Source: Sparassis latifolia (taxonomy: Eukaryota; Basidiomycota; Agaricomycetes; Polyporales; Sparassidaceae). Taken from it: DNA of 64,000 nt. The position numbers and the translations under genes were made by a program. The DNA is taken from positions 1,364,001 through 1,428,000 of the forward strand of contig CM031554.1 of the NCBI GenBank assembly GCA_018466975.1, read 5' to 3'. This document shows positions 23,307-36,100 of this stretch, piece after piece. The notes below the pieces were generated by a model, which saw only the letters and a list, made by a program, of their open reading frames with translations, made no database searches and was not told the origin of the DNA. Every line of letters starts with the position of its first letter. The stretch's first letter is position 1.

Positions 23307-25208
23307 GATAAGAATTAACAGAATATACGATGTTGGACGGTGAGTGGTGGTAGGCAAGGGTGAAAGACAAAGGTCAGTGATCGGGTGAGTGGCGGTTTAA
23401 GTAGTGTCGCGCGGCGGAGCGTGGCCACCGATACAAACTCAAATCGACCAAACAAAGACTCACTATGTTGCGGCAGCCACTTGCACGCAATGGGGTGCTG
23501 GGTGTTGCCCAACAGAGGGATGAAGATCTTTCATGTGGCCACCCGACGTCGGCCACTTCGGAAGGAGAGTTCAGACGCACGGAGGACACACGAGGAGGGC
23601 ACATTCGGTCTGATGGCCACAACATTGCGAAGAACCAGGAGATCTCGCACACACTTGACCACAAGCTTCCACTTCGCTTCGAAAACTCGATGACGTCAAG
23701 GAAGTAGCGCATACGCGACATACCGCTATTGACGATGCTTTGTATGGGCACCCAATACTATTCATCAAGGACCACGCCCGAACATTGCGGTCGAACGGTG
23801 CGTGTTGTCTAGTATGACCACGGTGGTTAGCAGGTCTTCTGATAAATATGTTTTGCACTGACCATCACATTCTTGCAGCCTCCAATTGGCTCGGCAACTG
23901 GTGTCCAAGCGGTACCCTGCTGTGTTTCCAGAAGAATTTATACTCTTCGCGAACTGACTCACCGCATTCCTCTCGAACTCAGTCAAAGTTCGGAACAGCA
24001 AATCTATCACTCGGCACCGTCTGGAGGAAATGGTGGTTCTTTGACAGGTAAGCACGCAAACGGTGAAATTTATATATGACTGATGTTTGCAATAGAGCTT
24101 GCGGAATGAAGAAGGCTTCGCGAACTACATGTCTGTCCACGTCAGAACATAAATAGACAAATCGCCCAAAAGGAAAACGATCATGATGCGTTGCGCTCTC
24201 TAGTTGAAGTCAACAACCTACCTGCATTGATCCGCACTGTTGCGTCAAATGGGAGAGTCCTGTCTACAGTAGATATAAGCGATCAACGTTTATCGCATTG
24301 ATACATGGACGAAATTTCATGTTCGCACTCACCACTATCTTGCTATTTCATGCTGCGATGAATTGACGATGACAGGCAACAAAGAGATTATCGTGGGCTA
24401 GAAGATATCGTTGTCATGCAAGGGCAAACGTGTTGCGAAATACTGCCAGCAGCCAACGCTTGCGTAGAAGATCCAGCTATATGCAACGCCAGGACGGACC
24501 GTTCAAGGGCGCGCAGCAGTATGCCTGCGCGCCCCAACATATCATCACGGTGGAGGTATACAGGCACACTACTGCATACGATGATGGTATATTGCTAATG
24601 CGCAAGATGGCGGCTTTCATACGTTCAGCAACCGAGGAAAGATTCAGTAAGAGCGTCCTCTATCTGTTCGATGATATCGATTACCCCAACGCTTACCTGC
24701 ATCTCTTACGCAGATACAAGTGTGCCTCCCGAGGGCAGCCTTACCATAGTTTTTCAGCAACAGCAGTTCAGCAGACTTATCGTAAGCAAGTCAGTTCGGA
24801 GGTCTCAGGTGTCAGGGTGAACCGCACCGATATCAAGACTGAGCGTGCAATTTGAGAGAATAAGACCCAGGAATCTATTTCTTGGGTTAGAAAAAGTTCT
24901 GGACTGTCGGTTATGGTCCAACCTTAAGGTCCAACCGACAGTCCAGAAAAACTCACTGCTGCACCTGCCATTTGTCAAATTTGTGGAATAGCGGTTTCCC
25001 ACGTGGTGTTACTTCGAAGTAAAGTCATGTGATGGTACGCGTCGCGCGACGCGTCTACGCTGTGTGATGCGATGAAGGCGCTGTTGTAGGCGGCAATTCG
25101 TTATCGCCCCCTCTTGTCCACCGAGACGCTGATTCGTGTTGTGCTAATCAGCCCCATGATGTCCGAGCTTGGTGACCTACGCTTCGCTATCTCCTACGTC
25201 GCTGAAGT
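23307..25208. other. Intergenic with decayed coding fragments and a hairpin
   Basis: 23880-24050 (plus) carries a protein-like stretch: RYPAVFPEEFILFAN, an in-frame TGA, then LTAFLSNSVKVRNSKS. That is a broken exon of an unidentified protein. 24430-24855 (plus) is open for 141 codons (contains SVLYLFDDIDYPNAYLHLLR), also unrecognised and without clear splice partners. The 52-bp hairpin at 24897 is listed separately. All are likely relics between genes. Confidence 0.4.
24897..24948. repeat. Perfect 16-bp inverted repeat, 20-bp loop
   Basis: TTCTGGACTGTCGGTT at 24897-24912 is the exact reverse complement of 24933-24948. The 20-bp spacer contains the palindrome CCTTAAGG and two copies of GGTCCAACC, the second running into the right arm. 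It lies about 300 bp upstream of a P450 relic. It could be a tiny foldback element or a transcribed hairpin; no target duplication was seen. Confidence 0.85.
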
Positions 25209-26430
25209 ACCTCGTCGATACGATAGAGCAGGTCTAGCAAAATCTTCAACGCGAAAAGGCCGCTCTCCAGGAGGGCGATAAGACTATCTTGCAACAGGTG
25301 GGAGAAGGCAGGGATATCTTTAGTATCCTTAGTGCGTCATTCTCAGCGGTGCATGCAACTGACTCACTGCTCGTTAGTCAAAGCGAACACGAGGAAGAGA
25401 AATTGCCGGAAGAAGCGTTACTGGCTCAAATGTCGTGCGTTTGTTTGGACTGCCAGCTCATGCATGTGCACCATTTATGACGGCATCAACAATTTGCGTT
25501 GCTCAGGACATTGACATTCGCTGCAACAGACACCACCTCAAACATGCTGGCCGGCATCCGAATATTCAAATCAAACTGCGTCAGGAGCTCTTGAAGGCGT
25601 GTCTGGGCGATGAACCGCTTTCCTACGATCGGTTGACGCAGCCCCCGTATCTGGATACCGTCTGTCGGGAGATATTGCGAGTGTAAGTTGGGTCTCTTTT
25701 CACCACTGAGCGCTTCTGATGTCGCACCATACGAAGACAACCCCTTCTCACGATCCTGGATCGCCTGTATGTGGAATCTATATCTATTATCACCACAGCT
25801 GTTCCTTACAGAGTGAGAAAAGACGTGGCCTTGCCACTATCCGAACCGATACCAGGACTCAACGGCATGATGATGAGCGAGATACCTATCCCCAAGGGCA
25901 CCAGAATATTGTTGGTGTTGCGGGATCAAACCTCAGCAAGGTACTCTGGGCCGAGGACTCTCTGGAGTGGAAGCCCGAGCGGTGGCTGTCGCCTCTTCCC
26001 AGCGCTGTCACTGAAGCGCATATTCCTGGAGTTTTCTCAAACCTGTGAGCGATGACACCTCAACAAGCAATTGGGAACGCGGCTAAAAAAAATTTCTCTC
26101 CTAGTATGACGTTCATAGGTGGCGGTAGAGCGTGCATGTAAGTCCTCAAACGCGCTAAACGTTTGTGCTGACTGAACATATTTAATAGTGACTTCAAGTT
26201 CTCCGAAATGGACATGGGTGCTTCCCTCTCATGCGTAGGTGGATTGATGAGTCCCCTTCCCTAGAGGTCATCTTGTCGGTCCTGCTGCCGAAAATCACGG
26301 TAGAGTTGACGGAGAAGCCAATCGCGTGGAACATGGCTGGCATTCGGTGTCCCACTGTGGGTAAAGAGGGCATTAAGGCGGAGATGCCGCTGAAGGTCGG
26401 GTTGTTCAAGAAGGTGGATGTTCAAGGCCT
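25209..26430 (+). pseudogene. Cytochrome P450, copy 3 (5'-truncated relic)
   Basis: Only the C-terminal half remains. Similarity begins in the middle of the exon before the I-helix (VDTIEQ, an in-frame TAG near 25229, then KAALQEGDK and GEGRDIFSILS). The I-helix FAATDTTSNMLA is followed by a deletion and frame change, so the downstream part (RQELLKACLGDEPLSYD, CREILR) is in another frame. The next exon (VRKDVALPLSEPIPG) breaks frame again after PIPKGTRI. The haem exon still reads MTFIGGGRACM (near 26105), followed by DFKFSEMDM, so the residue after the haem Cys-Ile is D rather than G. The last exon runs EVILSVLLPK to KVGLFKK. Several independent lesions make it non-functional. Confidence 0.93.
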
Positions 26431-27491
26431 AGTTCGCAGTTGTTTTCGTCAATTCCCGCTGACTAACATGTCTGAGCGCACGAGGTCCTGTTTCCTCTTG
26501 CCGTTAGATAACCAAGAATTCTCATTAGCTGCTGTCAGTTTTCCGCACGACTCTATCATGACTGAGACAACGAGGAAAGTCCCGAGTGTTTCTGTCCACT
26601 TTGCCATGTGGTGGGCTGCTACAACTTGAAGTCTTCAGCTTTGGCCCAGCGCCCAGTGCCAGTAACGGAGGAACATCGGAGAATTATCCATGATTCTATC
26701 AAACCTCTGCCGTAGGATGATGACACGTGTGGGGGCGCGGGTGCCATGTGCGTAATCAGATAGGCCATTGAGGCCTGAGCTGAACAGCCCTAGGCCTGCT
26801 GAACAGTCAGATCTGCTCCAGCGGAGATTACTAGAGATGTGTAAGTGCGTGCGTTGTGCGGACACCAAGTGGACAGTCTGCGGCCACGATGTCACGGAAA
26901 GTGCTTGGCATCTAACCCCCAACACCATTGGGTACATACTATGGCACAACGACAGCGTATGCCAGAATCTTCCCTACAAAGTCCGGAAACTCGCGAGTCG
27001 GTGACTCAAAAGGGAGAACGCCCTCAATGGTCAATTCAAGTTCGCTGCCAAGCGGGATCAAATTGCCACAACTAGCTGGTGCCGCAGATCTAGATCGACC
27101 TGGATGGCGTTTAAATAACTTGAAATGTACGGTTGGTGAGCAGAATTGCAGGCGCGTGTCTGGAGTGTGACATATGGTTTTGGGGCAAGTCTCACATACA
27201 TGGGTTTCCTGCAGGTGACAGGCTCCAATCATTGTAGTGATCTGATGCAGGCTCACGCAATCTGGGGCGCATTATTTCTGGAGATCGCTCCTTGGGGTCG
27301 CAGAAACTCTCCGATTGTCGCTCTCGGCGGTTAATGGTGTCTTTTCTTCTGTCTCATAAGCGCGAGCTGAGACTGCTTTCGCAGGATGTAACCCCTTGCT
27401 GTCCACACACTACACTTTGCCCGCTTCATTATCTTGAGTCAGGCACAAAATACTGGCGTTCAGGACGTCTCTGCCGTCTGCGCTTCTTGTT
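26431..27491. other. Intergenic between P450 copies 3 and 4
   Basis: No gene supported. The copy 3 reading frame continues without a stop to 26629, which is read-through of a lost stop rather than a real C-terminus. A short direct repeat (CTGAACAG twice near 26775-26805) is present. The right part is the 5' flank of copy 4. Confidence 0.5.
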
Positions 27492-29879
27492 ATGTCTGGT
27501 TCCTTCGCTGAAGGTCTCTTTATATGTGTTGTCACTTGGATGTTATGGCGAACCCTCGTGCGACGCTTCGTCATGAAATCACCCTTGGATAACCTACCAG
27601 GTCCTCCACCTCAATCATCTTGGACAGGCTAGTATTTTTTGCCGGTATCTACCCCTGCATATTGGTGACATTTTCCTCCTCAGGTAATCTCGCTCGGTAC
27701 ATGGCACGAGATGGTTGGGATTTCCAACTGGATCTCTCGCAGAACTATGGGCCTGTTGTTAATATGACGGGATTTATGGGTGTTCGTCTTTTTCGTGCTT
27801 GCTTTTCAGATTGAACTGACTATCTGTTTCCCACTTAGAACCCAATGTTGTATGTCTACGATCCAAAAGCGCTGCAGAGCATAATTTTGCAGGACCAGGA
27901 TATTTATGAGGAATCCCCGACGTTTATACAGTACGCGCGTCTCACAACTTATGGGAGGTTTCCAACTGATAGCTTATAAGTGCAAATCAGATGTGCTTCG
28001 GTCCAAGTCTAGTCGCAACAGTGGGTTTGTCGACAATGACTTGTAAGCGTAGTGACAGCTCATTGACTATCGTGCAGGTGATGTTCATCGAAAGCAGCGA
28101 AAGCTGCTGAATCCCGCGTTCTCCATCGCGCACATGCGCCGAGTACTGCCGATTTTTTATAAGGTCGTCGACAGGGTGAGCTCTTGTCGAATATCGCGAG
28201 TTGGTTGCCTTTGTGCTCACTGGTCACGGCAGCTACACACCGCGATCAATGCTCGCGTAAATGAAGAAGCCACAGAAGTAGACATGCTGGCATGGATGGG
28301 CCGTACGGCACTTGAACTCATCGGGCAAGGCGGCCTCGGTTACTCGTTCGACCCTCTTGTAGAAGATGCTACAGATGAGTATGCGGATGCCTTGAAGGCG
28401 TTTCTGTAAGTGCACCAAGTTCTTTCTTCGTTCAGACAAGCCTGACCACCTCACGCGATATTTCACGGGAAACGCATCTAGTACAACCTCGTACTCGTTC
28501 GGTTTGATCAGATTTGCTGCACCATACATATCGCAATTTGGTACCCCTGCATTTCGAAGGCACCTGTTGAAGTTCATCCCCAGCAGGCGAGTGCATAAAA
28601 TGGTCGATATTGTGGACACGATGTACAGAAAATCGACGGAGATTTTCAACGCAAAGAAGGCCGCTCTGCAGCGTGGAGATGAAACTGCCATTCTTCAGCA
28701 GATAGGAGAAGGAAGGGACATCATGAGCATTCTATGTATGACCCTTTTCAGTCCGAGAATCGAATTCAGAATTGCTGACACACATGCTACCAGTGAAAGC
28801 AAACATGGAGGCGAAATCAGAGGAAGACCGACTACCAGAGGAACACTTACTAGCCCAAATGTCGTTCGTTTTGCCCGTCATTGTTGTTGCTTAGTTCTTG
28901 TGCTCAGTACTGCGTAGGACGTTCACATTCGCCGCTACAGATACAACATCAAACACCCTTGCTCGAATATTTGAGCTCCTGGCAGAACATCCTGATGTAC
29001 AAGAGAGGCTTCGTAATGAGATCGTGCGGGAATATAATGGCGCCGAATTGTCATACGACCAGTTGATGCAGCTGCCTTACCTAGATGCCGTGTGCAGGGA
29101 GACACTTCGTGTGTGAGCTTATACACCGGGTCAGTCTTCTGAATAGCGAAATAACCAAACGCAAAATACTTAGGTACCCTCCAGCCACGCTCTTACACCG
29201 CCAGTAAGAAATTCATTCTAGCTTGTTAGTACGTTCTGCTTACACCGCGACCCATTCCCAGAGTCCGAAATGATGTGATCCTCCCTCTGTCTGCGCCGAT
29301 CCGTGGTCGTGACGGGAAGATGATCAGCGAAATCCCCATCCCGAATGGCACAAAGCTCTTCATTGGCATCGCGGGCTCTAACTTGAACAAGGCCCTCTGG
29401 GGTGAGGATGCTCTGGAGTGGAAGCCTGAACGCTGGCTGTCGCCGCTTCCCAGTGCCCTGACCGACGCACGCATCCCCGGCGTGTATTCCAATCTGTATG
29501 TCGCGACTCCTCGTGAATAGTCAACGTGTAACCAAGGTTCTTTTGCAGGATGTCCTTCCTCGGTGGCGGAAGAGCGTGCATGTGAGTTCTGTTATAGCCG
29601 ATGCTGAGCCTGGACGCTGATCAGACATCCCCTAGCGGCTTCAAGTTCTCCGAATTGGAAATGAGTAGGTGATTCGCGCAACCTCTTCCCTTCAGAGGGA
29701 CTGACGGCCATGTTGCAGAGGTTGTCTTGGCTGTTCTCCTTCCCAACTTTACATTCGAATCAACCGGAAAACCGATTGTATGGAATATAGCAGGTGTCCA
29801 GTATCCAACTGTAGGCAACGAAAGCACCAGAGCGGAAATGCCGTTGAAAGTAGGACTGTACAAGAATTCTTGCTCGTAG
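27492..29879 (+). CDS. Cytochrome P450, copy 4 (apparently intact)
   Basis: Fourteen exons join in frame to 549 codons: 27492-27627, 27684-27781, 27839-27930, 27981-28024, 28078-28175, 28233-28405, 28482-28735, 28794-28863, 28918-29112, 29174-29203, 29262-29495, 29549-29581, 29636-29664, 29719-29879. The anchor is short (EGLFICVVTWMLW), then RRFVMKSPLDNLPGPPP. Motifs are ARDGWDF, VYDPKALQSII, HRKQRKLLNPAFS, GQGGLGYSFDPL, I-helix AATDTTSN, K-helix ETLR, EWKPERW and haem loop FLGGGRACIGFKFSE with the Cys ligand. The first intron has a GC donor (TGGACAG|GCTAGT); the alternative in-frame read meets TAG at once. Exon lengths and phases equal those of copy 2. Microsomal monooxygenase, substrate unknown; same unresolved CYP5037/5144/5150-like group. 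Confidence 0.96.
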
Positions 29880-30718
29880 ACTACCACAACCGTGTACATC
29901 TGGTGATTGCGACATCTGGCTAGTATCTTCCGAACTAGGGGCATAGATGTACGCAGGTCGTGTGTTATCTCTAGTCTCTGCTTCTCTGGCGTAAAAGAAC
30001 ATAAGTATATGGCAACAAATAGAAAAAAATGCATCCCGGTGAACATCAAACCCAACTGAAGCAGAGGCGGTGGACAATAATAACATTGCTGCAACAGATT
30101 ACTGTGGAGACTCACCAGCACAATTCACGTGAACCACAATATCACTGTGAGGACGCAGAATATGCGCGTGATTTAAGAAGAGACGACATAGGTACACATC
30201 AAATTCAATAGAACAGTACGTAGGACGGAGGTTGAAGAATACATGGCTCCTGGAACGATACCAACCTAAAGTATGCGGGGAATCACCCGTGAGCGTAGGG
30301 AAACAGTGTGAAAGGGCAACGCAGCGGAACAGGAAGGATCAGATCAAGACGCTTGCATCGTCGACGATGGAGGTTTTGGTGTGAAGGAAGGAAAAATAAA
30401 TACCGGGTATAAAATACGACGCTGTCGTGGACCACCGGGCGATATGTGAAGGGTATTTATAGCAATCTTACCAGTAGTACATAGTAAACGCCGGCGGCAC
30501 AGAACACGGGGAACAATCAAGACGTTTGTGGGTTTGAAGAAAGGGGAGTAGAATATCGAAAATGGTAATAATTCAGACAACGGAGGGCCGACACGATCAC
30601 CATGGACCTATCACCAACATATATGGGTACGCGCCATCTATGCTGGGAGCGGGAGTGTACAGCGGTAAGGAAAGAGGAAAGGTGGGGAAGAAAGGTATCG
30701 CCACGATGGTTGGTACCA
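29880..30718. other. Intergenic between converging genes
   Basis: 3' flanks of P450 copy 4 (plus) and of the membrane protein gene ending at 30719 (minus). No coding or structured element was recognised. Confidence 0.55.
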
Positions 30719-32328
30719 TCACTCGGCCATACCAGTCTCAACGGCCCCGTACGCGTCTTCGTCGTCGAGGTCCTCGTACTGGCTAGCAACAGTGACTGCT
30801 ATACTCTTTCTGACGAGCTCCTGGATAGCCTTGGGCGAGCTTATAGTGTATTGCGACTCAGGCGAGGCAGGTGCCATGGGCGACGTGGCCAATGGCGCAG
30901 ATGAGTCGGGAGTGGTAGGTGAATACAGGATGCGCATGCCGGTACCGTTGTAGTTAGCCACGGGTGCAGGGACGGTAGGGCCGCCCGGCACAGGCGAGCC
31001 AATAGTGCGGCGCTCCGCATACGCACGCAACATTTCATCTGGCGACATCACGTTCGCAGGCATCGGCTGCATCGGCATGATGCCTACTATGGACGACTTT
31101 GGGATCTGATGAGCCAGGGAGGGGGGAGCCGGCATAGGGGGACTGGGGGCCAACAACATGTCGTCGTTATTCGAGACCCCATCACCACCGGTGCGCATCA
31201 CTGGCAAGCGCGTTAGGACACAACTTCCACTGCATGAACACTAAACGCACTGGACAGAGCGGGAAGAACCGCATCGATGCTCGGCCGAGAATCCTCTTGT
31301 CCGGACATGCGTGCTTGAATATCTTCCGCGGACAGACTGAAGGGGCCTGCAGCCTGGGTGGGCGACAACGCCCCAGTTTCGTCCTCGTCCGGAAGGGGGG
31401 GCACGTGCCCGACATGGAACGCACGCGTGCGGCGGTACTCCCCAGACGGACGGGTATCCGGCGCAAACGAGACACGCGAGACGCGTTCGCTACCGAACGA
31501 CGACGCGCGAGCGCGCACGCCCGGCCGGATGTGGGCCATATCCGGCGACGACAGGTCGATGCCGCCAATCTCTAGTCCCTTAGCGCCGATGCCCGCCTGT
31601 CCGCCCTCTACTGCGATCGTGCTGGAGGGGCGCATCGCGCCGAACGAGAACGACGACGCACGATCTCCCGCATTTGCTGCTGACGAGAGCACACTGTTGC
31701 GCACTACCACCGTCGCGCCCGCAACGGATACGGGCCGCCAGCTCGTCGAGATCGTCGACATCCGCTTGTCGATCGCCTCGTTCCATCGCTTGCGCTTGTC
31801 CCTGCCTTTCGCGCGGCTCAATTTGATGTACACCCCGACGGCCAGTCCGATCACGAACAGCAGCGGCAAGAGCACTGCCGCGGCGACTGCTCCCTTGGAG
31901 AGGCCATGACTCTTCGACGGCCCGTTGTTCACGTTTTGGATTGAGGCACCAGGCGTGGAAGTGTCCGCTGCGGCAGGGACGCTGCCCGAGGTTGGCTTGG
32001 TGTACGTAGCGGTGAAGACGGGTCCAGCTGGCATAGTAGCAAGAAACGGTGGTGTCCCCGCCTCTACAATTGCAAGCTGGAGGTTCGCAGACGCTGTCGA
32101 GTTCCACCATTTCGGCATCAGGTTGACGTTGTAACTGCCGTACGCAAAGTCCACGTTTGCCCATTCGTGGATGCGAGGCAAGGCGCTGCCGGGGGCGTAA
32201 AGATAGATGTCTACGGTGTTCGAAGTCATGCAGGATGTGTCCCAGGAGATGTTGAGTGGGGTAGTATATGGGATAACCTGACCCGCGGTCGGTGTCTTGT
32301 AGAATCCGCCCGACGAGCACGGAGCTAG
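30719..32328 (-). CDS. Single-pass membrane protein with Ser/Thr-rich ectodomain (5' exon unresolved)
   Basis: Two exons are well defined: 31251-32328 and 30719-31200, separated by a 50-nt intron with donor GTGCGT, branch-like CTAAC and acceptor TTGCCAG. Without splicing the frame stops at 31213. The ectodomain begins CSSGGFYKTPTAGQ and contains LNISWDTSC, reminiscent of Kre9/Knh1-like cell-wall beta-sandwich domains. A Ser/Thr/Pro stalk follows, then a membrane segment (AVAAAVLLPLLFVIGLAVGV) and a basic stop-transfer KLSRAKGRDKRKRW. The tail is a long disordered Pro/Ser-rich cytosolic region with a short acidic end (YEDLDDEDAYG). An upstream exon with the signal peptide must exist beyond 32328 (acceptor CATCTAG), but I could not choose it. 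Likely plasma membrane or cell-wall sensor type; function unknown. Confidence 0.82.
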
Positions 32329-33176
32329 ATGGAGGAATTTTCAGCATCGTATCCAAGCATCATCCGGACTGTCCAGCAATCAACTGGTAGCACAACTTCG
32401 GCCGATACCGCCCCAAATATGCTACCGATAACAGTCCGCATCGTGAACGTAGAATGTACACAAGGTGACACTCAAGCCTCCCGATTAGCACCGTCGAGTG
32501 ATATTGCGCGAATGATATGCTCATCAATAGTCAAACTCGCCTGGCCACGCTATGTAACGCAGTAAACATCACGCTATACCACTCCCCATGTCCTCTGCGG
32601 CACTGTAGTCGGCGTGTTACCATGTCGAGTCTGATGGCTCAAGCTCGAACTTTCTGAACATCGACAGCCTCCTCCCTTCTCTTGAATATGGCAGAAAAAT
32701 CCACAACAAAACTTACCGGAGCGTTTACGATGCGCATGAGCAGGTGCGACGGCATGGCCGGTGCGGAAGACTTTGGTGAACCCCTTCATGATAGATGTAC
32801 AGGGCTTGCTTGATTTTCTTGGGCAGAGTCCTCAAAAAAAATAAAAGAGCGTGAACAGTGAGCAGAAGGAGAGAAATAGTGAAGGAGAGGGTAGTGGATG
32901 GCGGGGATGGCGGGAGGGGAAGACACAAGAGCGGGGACGCCGTAACAGAGGTTGTCAAGCCAGCCTCGACATTTCTGACATCTGACTTCAATCTAACCTA
33001 CAAAATTCAGACTCAGCGGGCCTGTTTGTGTACTGTCTCCAAATAAATCATCTAACAATCAAAACTACCGAGATAATGCAAAAGCGAAGTACAATTGCAG
33101 GAGACGATGATGACAACTGTTATACATTGAGACTCCCTCTCTCCCTCCACCGAAGGTACAGCAATGAGTTTCTATT
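32329..33176. other. 5' region of the membrane protein gene and 3' flank of the PARP-E2 gene
   Basis: Must hold the first exon or exons of the membrane protein (minus). Candidates are an ATG near 32449 (MRTVIGSIFGAVSA, signal-like) and an ATG at about 32735 ending at a GTAAGT donor near 32719; neither joins cleanly. 32800-32960 is purine-rich low-complexity sequence. Confidence 0.4.
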
Positions 33177-36100
33177 CTAGTGTGCAAGCTTGTCTAGTCC
33201 TTGGGGTATCTAAATGAGATACCGTTAGTCTGGCGTAGACACGAAAATGTACCAGATACGCACCTTCCAACCATGGGTAGCGGCAGCTCTCTTGTATCCT
33301 TCCAGTGCTTCATGCATGCCATAGGGCCTGATGTAGAGCCATTATTAGAATGTGAAGGTGCAATGATAAGCAGTGACTCACGCATCCCAGTTTTGAGCCA
33401 GCCGAGCCGGACGAGGCTCAAGATTAGATATCGCAAGTCTGATCTGTAAAAGTATCGCCGAAATGCTGAACATTTCGTCGGATCGGCTTCAGCTTTCTGC
33501 GCTATCACCCACGCCGGGGATGACTTGCCTATAACTTGGAAGCCACCCTGATATTGCGAAAATATATGAGCGGCGAAAGGTGCTGAAAGAAGATTGACAC
33601 AAACCATCCGCGGTCAAAAGATCCATGCACATTGATCCTCCTGACATAATTATCAGCATCCTGGAACACCAGACCTTGAGGGATCTCACCTCCAGTGACA
33701 TGACCGCCTCCGCCCTACGCAATAGTCATCAGCAGTCAGTCACCTTCAAAGGGAGACACTGACATGAATGAACGGCAAGAATCGGGGTTTGAGGATGCGG
33801 AAAAATGGGGGAGAGTGCGGAAAGGTGGGTGGGAACCGGATCTCGAAGACCAGTGAGTTAACGCCTCTGTGAGGTACACCGATCAGCAACGAAATGGCGG
33901 TCGGAACGGCCTTAAGTCTTACCGACTTGTCATATCCTTCGCGACAGGCAGTGAATCGTCAAAAGAATGTAACTCCACAATCCATTGGAAGAGGTTGTCT
34001 CCAATGAGTTCAGGTGGCATGTACCAGCCGAGTTCCTTCAAGTTCTTTGCCTTCTCCTGCTCCTTCAGCATTGCCTTCAGCTCTTTTTGCAGAGCCATGG
34101 TGGCTATAGGGGATGACTCGACGGGTGCTGGCATCATATGTTCGATCGTCGCTTTGACCCATGCGGGGTCATGGATCCAATCGTCCAAAGCTTTCAAAGA
34201 ATCATCCATATCCATGGGCTGAGACTGTGATCCGGCAGTCTCTCCAGCACAAAAAATGCTCAGGTCGTCTTCATCGTAGTCTGCATCCATGTACTCCTCG
34301 CGCCGCGCCGCAAGAAGTTTCTCTAGTTTGTAGGACGGTTCCGGGATCTTGATGGGATGGTGAGAGAGCGTAGTGGGATGCTTAGGATCCAACGGTACAA
34401 TCGGGATGTCTGGATTGACAGAAACAGGGAGAGGATTCGAACCGGGGTTATATTGTCCGGAACTCGAGTTCACCAACAAATAGCGACTGAAAGCAGTTTG
34501 ATGTCACTGGAAGCTGTACATGGAGGAGCGACTTACCAGACAATCCATTGCGTATCCGCCACGACGAAGTACGGGTCTGTACTGACGAATCTCGATGGCT
34601 GGTTGATGATCTCAGCCAGCACAGCACACTTGTGCGCACGCACTGCGCTGTTTCGCCAAACTTTTGGGGAACCAGATGCATACGAGGACATAGAGATGGT
34701 CCCTTCTTTGGCGAAGTAAACACCTGGTAGCATTATCAAATTTCAAGCCTTGCAGTACATCCACGAAACGCCGTACCGTTGCCATATGCACGCCCGTGTG
34801 CGATATTCTTGTACCAAAGTCCATGCCTAATAATCTGAAAGTGGCAGTCAGGACAACCATATAACGGCATTCGAAGCAACCAACCGAATGCCAATTCTTC
34901 AGCGGAGAACCGTGGAAGGCCTGAAGTCGAACAGGTTGAAGATGAAAACGAGTACGAATGGTTTTAATAGGATACGTACGTATAGAGATGGGTACTTCAA
35001 AGTGTTATTGTCCACCTTTTTAGCCTGCACGAGAGCACTGCGGAATTTCGCCTCAGCATCAGGGGCCCCGACGCTAAAACGGAACTGCCGCCATGTAGGC
35101 TCTGAGACCGAGGAACAGGAATTACACCGACTTTTTCTAGTAATGGTGAGATGTGTACTAACCAATGTTGTGCACGCGATCTTCTTCAGATCTCAACTCC
35201 TCAATGTGCGCGGTGCACGATGCAACACACCTGTGAAGGGGGATGCACAAGGAGTTTACACTAGAGCGCCTACTTCTCCGAACTCACCATCGAAGTATGG
35301 ACCAAGCAGCATCAGTAATGTTATTATCCATATCCTTCAGTCTTGGCTTTATTCTACGACCTTCCGTGGACTTCTCCAGATGTTTCTTCATATCTACGAC
35401 CTGAAATATTGGAAGATGGCTCTATCAGCATATATCTGAGGATGACAAGCATCGTTAGCAGAAGGATGCGTACTTTAGGCAAGGTATCTATCAGATTTAC
35501 GATAACAGAGCACATCTGTAGGAATGTCAGACGATGTTCAAGGAATGAGGACACGTTTGAAGTGTACCTGAGGACGGGACAGCGTGTCGAAGTCGCACAG
35601 CCCGTCTGGATCTGAGGATGACCCCATGTTAGCCAGAGGTACGCGCAGACCCATACCCAAAGGTAAAGGTTCATCCAGGGATCCCTCCGCTGCACTAGTG
35701 TACGCCAACGAAACAAGTAAATCTATAGTTGCAGGGTTTGCGCATATTTCGTACTAGACAAGAACGGAAATCAGGGCTGGTTTTTCAGCAAAAAGAGAAG
35801 ATGACAACTTCAAGTGATGGACCGCGATTCAGGTTGTAATATTGGTACGTGCAGAGTCTCGAATCACAGACGTAAGGCTTGAGCGCTTCGTAGTCGGTAC
35901 TAAGTTTGTTATGGCAAACAATGCAATAGCGAGAACAAAGCTAATGGTGTTGTGAGCATCAACCCCGCGAGTAGATCAATGGATAAGTCTTTACCGTCAG
36001 TCGGCGAATCAGATAGCAGAACGCTATCAGAGGTAGGTTAAGATGGCCTCTGTCTTCTGCAGTAAGTAGAGGGTCAGGAGGAAGGTTGTAGCTGCTCGAA

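Noticed and set aside
26431..26629. C-terminal extension of P450 copy 3
   Set aside because: The other copies stop a few residues after KVGLF. This is read-through of a lost stop in a pseudogene, not a new domain.
27492..30000. P450s plus other genes as a secondary-metabolite cluster
   Set aside because: No polyketide synthase, NRPS, terpene synthase or pathway regulator is present in the window. The methyltransferase is about 28 kb from the nearest intact P450, with housekeeping-type genes between.
34425..34450. tRNA B-box-like GGTTCGAATCC on the minus strand
   Set aside because: It sits inside the coding sequence of the PARP-E2 gene (GSNPLPVSVN), and no A-box or cloverleaf partner is at the right distance.
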